NCBI GenBank assembly: GCA_910587725.1
Contig: CAJUNG010000026.1
Location: forward strand, 1-25,501
Length of the DNA stretch: 25,501 nucleotides
Source: an uncultured Bacilli bacterium
GTDB lineage: Bacteria > Bacillota_I > Bacilli_A > RF39 > UBA660
Direction: 5' to 3'
Shown: piece after piece, positions 22,797 to 25,501 of the stretch
How the letters are laid out: each line of letters begins with the position of its first letter
How positions within the stretch are numbered: the stretch's first letter is position 1
Translations under genes and position numbers: made by a program
Notes under the pieces: model-generated
Database searches by the model: none
What the model saw: only the letters and a program-made list of their open reading frames with translations
Told to the model about the DNA's origin: nothing

Positions 22797-22970
22797 CTAG
22801 AATTTTATTGTTTAAATAATATTTATTTTTGTTATTATGAATTTTAAAATTTATTTTTTGACTATATGATAAAAAAATAGGATTAATTACTTAATTGAAA
22901 GTGTGGATTTAGTTGTATAGTTAATTTTACAATGCTTGTCAACGTAGATACTGTTAGTTATCTTTGTTGA

Positions 22971-22999
22971 TTTACATCTAATAGTATGCATGATATAAT
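22971..22999 (+). promoter_or_regulatory. Promoter of the S1-domain gene
   Basis: TTTACA (22971-22976), 17-base spacer, extended -10 TGA-TATAAT (TATAAT 22994-22999). Confidence 0.75.
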
Positions 23000-23025
23000 A
23001 TTATGCGAATGAGGACGGTGTTTTG

Positions 23026-23382
23026 ATGACAAAATATAAAAGAGGCTATGTTATTCCAGGAACAGTCACAGGTGTTGAAAATTATGGTATTTTTGTTGGC
23101 TTTGATGAAAATTATAGTGGTTTAATTCACATTTCGGAGATTTCTAATGATTTTGTTAAAAATATAAATGATGTTGCTCGTGTTGGTGAAACGATTTATG
23201 TTAAAATTATTGATGTTGATGAGGATAATTGTCATATCAAATTAAGTATCCGTGGAATTGATTATAAACCTTATAAAAAAGGCAGACAGAAAATTAATGA
23301 AACTGAATTAGGTTTTTTACCATTAAAAGAACACTTAGATTATTGGATTGCGGAAAAACTTCAAGAAATTGAAAAAAATTGA
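23026..23382 (+). CDS. S1 RNA-binding domain protein (YugI/CvfD-like)
   Basis: 118 residues. Residues 5-75 are one S1 fold: 'GYVIPGTVTGVENYGIFVGF', 'SGLIHISEIS', 'VGETIYVKIIDVDEDNCHIK'. A basic linker and a short helical tail follow. Small single-S1 proteins of this kind (general stress protein 13, CvfD) bind RNA or ribosomes and act post-transcriptionally in Bacillota. GAGGACGGTG lies just before; the ATG at 23026 is preferred over the adjacent in-frame TTG at 23023. It stands alone between the dGTPase-like gene and the tRNA array, each with its own promoter. Confidence 0.85.
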   Translation: MTKYKRGYVIPGTVTGVENYGIFVGFDENYSGLIHISEISNDFVKNINDVARVGETIYVKIIDVDEDNCHIKLSIRGIDYKPYKKGRQKINETELGFLPLKEHLDYWIAEKLQEIEKN

Positions 23383-23391
23383 GATTAATTA

Positions 23392-23420
23392 TTGACAAAT
23401 GTTTTTTTAAATGGTATATT
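23392..23420 (+). promoter_or_regulatory. Promoter of the tRNA array
   Basis: TTGACA (23392-23397), 17-base spacer, TATATT (23415-23420), 34 bases before the first tRNA. A strong promoter as expected for stable RNA. Confidence 0.8.
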
Positions 23421-23454
23421 AAATATCGTCTAAACGACATTTAGTTGATTAGTC

Positions 23455-23531
23455 GGGCGATTAGCTCAGTTGGTTAGAGCATCTGCCTTACAAGCAGAGG
23501 GTCATAGGTTCGAGTCCTATATCGCCCACCA
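23455..23531 (+). tRNA. tRNA-Val (UAC)
   Basis: Acceptor arms GGGCGAT/ATCGCCC close a full cloverleaf. The anticodon loop CTTACAA is set in a TCTGC/GCAGA stem. CCA is encoded. First of twelve tRNAs. Confidence 0.97.
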
Positions 23532-23539
23532 TATAATTT

Positions 23540-23615
23540 GCCGAAATGGCGCAATTGGTAGCGCAACTGACTTGTAATCAGTAGGTTACGGGTTCGATTC
23601 CTGTTTTCGGCACCA
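23540..23615 (+). tRNA. tRNA-Thr (UGU)
   Basis: Acceptor GCCGAAA pairs with TTTCGGC (one position wobble or mismatch at most). The anticodon loop is CTTGTAA in an ACTGA/TCAGT stem. CCA encoded. Confidence 0.96.
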
Positions 23616-23623
23616 TTTTTTTT

Positions 23624-23707
23624 GGAGAGGTAGCGAAGTGGCTAAACGCGGCAGACTGTAAATCTGTTCCTTCGGGTTCGATGGTTCGAATCCATCTCTC
23701 TCCACCA
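23624..23707 (+). tRNA. tRNA-Tyr (GUA)
   Basis: GGAGAGG pairs with TCTCTCC (one G-U). The anticodon loop is CTGTAAA, and the long variable arm (TTCC-TTCG-GGTT region) is typical of bacterial Tyr. CCA encoded. Confidence 0.96.
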
Positions 23708-23724
23708 CTTGTATTGGTTATTAT

Positions 23725-23799
23725 TGCCTCGTAGCCAAGCGGTAAGGCATCAGACTTTGACTCTGACATGCGCTAGTTCGAATCTAGCCGAGGCAGCCA
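23725..23799 (+). tRNA. tRNA-Gln (UUG)
   Basis: TGCCTCG pairs with CGAGGCA, discriminator G. The anticodon loop CTTTGAC lies in a CAGA/TCTG stem. CCA encoded. Confidence 0.96.
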
Positions 23800-23814
23800 T
23801 TTTTATTATTAATT

Positions 23815-23890
23815 GTTCCGTTAGCTCAGTCGGTAGAGCATCTGACTTTTAATCAGAGGGTCTGGAGTTCGAATCTCCAACGGGACACCA
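23815..23890 (+). tRNA. tRNA-Lys (UUU)
   Basis: GTTCCGT pairs with ACGGGAC (one G-U). The anticodon loop is CTTTTAA in a TCTGA/TCAGA stem. CCA encoded. Confidence 0.97.
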
Positions 23891-23893
23891 TGT

Positions 23894-23982
23894 GCCTGAG
23901 TGGCGGAATTGGTAGACGCACAGGACTTAAAATCCTGCGAGCTTCAACACTCGTGCCGGTTCAAGTCCGGCCTTAGGCACCA
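23894..23982 (+). tRNA. tRNA-Leu (UAA)
   Basis: GCCTGAG pairs with CTTAGGC (one G-U). The anticodon loop is CTTAAAA in a CAGGA/TCCTG stem, with a long class II variable arm (GCGAGC...GTGCC). CCA encoded. Only three bases separate it from tRNA-Lys. Confidence 0.96.
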
Positions 23983-23986
23983 TCGT

Positions 23987-24079
23987 GGAGGAATACCCAA
24001 GTCTGGTTGAAGGGATCGGTCTTGAAAACCGAGAGGTCGTGCAAGCGGCGCAGGGGTTCGAATCCCTTTTCCTCCGCCA
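23987..24079 (+). tRNA. tRNA-Ser (UGA)
   Basis: GGAGGAA pairs with TTCCTCC, discriminator G. The anticodon loop is CTTGAAA, with a long variable arm as recognised by SerRS, whose gene is at 5391. CCA encoded. Confidence 0.96.
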
Positions 24080-24094
24080 TTATGTTTTAAATAT

Positions 24095-24171
24095 CGCAGG
24101 ATGGAGCAGTTAGGTAGCTCGCTGGGCTCATAACCCGGAGGTCAAAGGTTCGAATCCTTTTCCTGCAACCA
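24095..24171 (+). tRNA. Initiator tRNA-fMet (CAU)
   Basis: The acceptor CGCAGGA faces TCCTGCA, leaving the C1-A72 mismatch of initiators. The anticodon stem has the GGG/CCC pairs that direct it to the ribosomal P site. Loop CTCATAA; CCA encoded. Confidence 0.96.
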
Positions 24172-24175
24172 ATGT

Positions 24176-24251
24176 GGTCTCGTAGTGTAGTGGTTAACAC
24201 GTCTGCCTGTCACGCAGAAGATCGTGGGTTCAAGTCCCATCGGGACCGCCA
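24176..24251 (+). tRNA. tRNA-Asp (GUC)
   Basis: GGTCTCG pairs with CGGGACC (one T-G), discriminator G. The anticodon loop is CTGTCAC in a CTGC/GCAG stem. CCA encoded. Confidence 0.96.
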
Positions 24252-24254
24252 AAT

Positions 24255-24330
<76 letters not shown>

Positions 24331-24354
24331 TATTTGATTTTAGCGCGTAGCTAT

Positions 24355-24431
24355 GCGCTCGTAGCTCAGTTGGATAGAGTGTTTGGCTACGAACCAAAAG
24401 GTCGGGGGTTCGAATCCCTCCGAGCGCACCA
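24355..24431 (+). tRNA. tRNA-Arg (ACG)
   Basis: GCGCTCG pairs with CGAGCGC. The anticodon loop CTACGAA lies in a TTGG/CCAA stem. A34 implies inosine formation by a TadA-type deaminase. CCA encoded. Confidence 0.96.
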
Positions 24432-24436
24432 TACGT

Positions 24437-24513
24437 CGGGAAGTGGCTCAACTTGGTAGAGCACGTGGTTTGGGACCATGGGGTTGCAGGTTCAAATCCT
24501 GTCTTCCCGACCA
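24437..24513 (+). tRNA. tRNA-Pro (UGG)
   Basis: CGGGAAG pairs with CTTCCCG. The anticodon loop is TTTGGGA in a GTGG/CCAT stem. CCA encoded. Last tRNA of the array. Confidence 0.96.
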
Positions 24514-24522
24514 TTTTTTATT

Positions 24523-24548
24523 AAATCCGTATATACGGTTTTTTTTTG
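24523..24548 (+). terminator. Terminator of the tRNA array
   Basis: CCGTATATACGG (24527-24538) is a self-complementary stem followed by a run of nine T, ten bases after the last tRNA. A-residues on its left side could also serve the convergent endonuclease gene. Confidence 0.85.
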
Positions 24549-24560
24549 TCCCAAATGAAA

Positions 24561-25310
24561 TTACTCTACACTATAGACTTTGTTGTATAGTTTTTCTATA
24601 TTATTTTTATGTATCTCAAAACTTGTTCCGTGGTCACATGCTTTTCCTTTTTTCTCTCCCGTTTTGTATACTCCAATTTTAAAAGCTATTCTAATTTTTC
24701 TTTTTTTAAATAGTTCGAAAAAAGTTTCTATATTTTTTAGTTTGTAGATTTTCATATTTGTATATTTATAATAGACCTGATTGTTTTTCCATAATCTTTC
24801 TGCTTCTATTAGTGCTAAGTTTTGTAATTTTCTTTCTAATTTTTTTTCAATTTCAGAGATTTCCCATCCAAGTATTGTGTCTATTATTTTAAAGTCTTTA
24901 TTTAATACATTTATATAAATATATTTTTCGTTCATATCTAATTTAAAAAAGTGATAATCATCTGTAGGTTTTATTGTTTTATATTCAAACCATTTTTGTA
25001 GCCTTTTATATTCTGGGTTATTTGGGTCTCTATATCCATATTTTCTTTGTATTTTACTAATTGTTGATTCGGTGTCATTAGTTATCGGACTTATTGAAAA
25101 CAGTGTAATATTTTTGTGAATTCCATCTTTTTTCTTCACTTTTAATTCAATATCAAAGTAGTCTGGTAATTCGAACTGATTATTTTCTATTCCTAATTCT
25201 TCTTCTAACGTTCTTCCTATTCCTCCATTTCCTTTTTGAGCACTTTTTATCCATCCTTTGTTTTTTATTTTTTCAAATTTTTCGATTAGGCTTTTAATTG
25301 TTTCTTCCAT
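24561..25310 (-). CDS. MvaI/BcnI-family type II restriction endonuclease
   Basis: 249 residues, matching the size of MvaI and BcnI. 'GNGGIGRTLEEELGIENN' (27-44) is the family's N-terminal signature. 'PDYFDIELKVKK' supplies the catalytic D50, E55 and K57 in the D-x4-E-x-K form. The C-terminal 'CDHGTSFEI' near residues 223-231 carries the conserved His-Gly-Thr. Family members act as monomers related to MutH and recognise CCNGG-type sites; the exact site here is unknown. A perfect AAAGGAGGT lies just upstream of the ATG at 25310. No methyltransferase partner is adjacent within the window. It is convergent with the tRNA array, so it may be part of an island inserted beside it. Confidence 0.8.
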   Translation of the reverse strand: MEETIKSLIEKFEKIKNKGWIKSAQKGNGGIGRTLEEELGIENNQFELPDYFDIELKVKKKDGIHKNITLFSISPITNDTESTISKIQRKYGYRDPNNPEYKRLQKWFEYKTIKPTDDYHFFKLDMNEKYIYINVLNKDFKIIDTILGWEISEIEKKLERKLQNLALIEAERLWKNNQVYYKYTNMKIYKLKNIETFFELFKKRKIRIAFKIGVYKTGEKKGKACDHGTSFEIHKNNIEKLYNKVYSVE

Positions 25311-25458
25311 CGTAAAACCTCCTTTTCCTCAGTTTATAATATTTTTTTTCTAAATTCAATTAAATTATCTAAATTTATAACTTTTAATTTTATTCTTACT
25401 TTCTAGTTAATTTTCTTCTTATATAGATTACTTATGCAGATGTTTAATATTTAATCGA

Positions 25459-25489
25459 AACAATAACAGTTCAGTGAACTGTTATTGTT
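25459..25489. repeat. 31-bp perfect palindrome
   Basis: Arms of 15 bases (25459-25473 and 25475-25489) around a single G; the core is GTTCA-G-TGAAC. A TATAAT follows at 25495-25500. No T-run follows on the plus strand and only TTT on the minus strand, so it looks more like an operator than a terminator. It is cut off from its gene by the window end. Confidence 0.7.
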
Positions 25490-25501
25490 AGGGGTATAAT
25501 T

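Overview
The window is AT-rich DNA of a low-GC Bacillota. TGA is a normal stop codon, Shine-Dalgarno sites of the AAAGGAG type are common, and many promoters are close to the sigma-A consensus. Gene order (trmD / rplS / lepB / rbgA, a large tRNA array with encoded CCA ends) and the surface-protein type suggest a gut-associated Bacilli lineage (RF39/Erysipelotrichales-like). The lineage is inferred from gene content; no rRNA gene is present.

Layout. (1) 1-4210: cell-surface genes: the end of a polytopic membrane protein, a GtrA-like protein, a processive-type family 2 glycosyltransferase carrying a G8 homopolymer, and a secreted CalY/TasA-like protein. The last has an SUMF1/C-lectin-like C-terminus that ends in a strikingly adenine-poor, GC-rich segment followed by a hairpin, which is the signature of a diversity-generating retroelement (DGR) target. 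(2) 4211-4900: terminator and the wreck of a transposase OrfA-like gene. (3) 4909-6674: a MESH1-like HD protein overlapping an archaeal-like serS. (4) 6902-13991: an accessory island: BglII/BstYI-like endonuclease plus cytosine-5 methyltransferase, two XRE regulators on the minus strand (one with a zinc-ribbon tail), a membrane protein with a damaged zinc ribbon, and two tandem paralogous proteins built of five helicase-associated-like repeats each, with no enzymatic domain. (5) 14131-23382: translation and housekeeping core: TrmH-type methyltransferase, rimM, trmD, an unknown gene, L19 leader plus rplS, lepB, an unknown gene, rbgA, the trhP1/trhP2-like pair, a dGTPase-like HD protein and an S1-domain protein. 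(6) 23455-24513: twelve tRNA genes in one transcription unit. (7) 24561-25310: an MvaI/BcnI-like endonuclease on the minus strand, convergent with the tRNA array, then a 31-bp perfect palindrome at the window edge.

How the genes fit together. Regions 3 and 5 are core RNA modification, ribosome assembly and nucleotide metabolism. Region 4 looks like a genome-defence or accessory insertion between serS and the trmH-rimM-trmD operon. The most novel items are the tandem HA-repeat pair in region 4 and the DGR-type variable surface protein in region 1, whose reverse transcriptase and template are not in this window. For several genes the longest reading frame begins inside a clear promoter, so later starts are given here; those choices are explained entry by entry.
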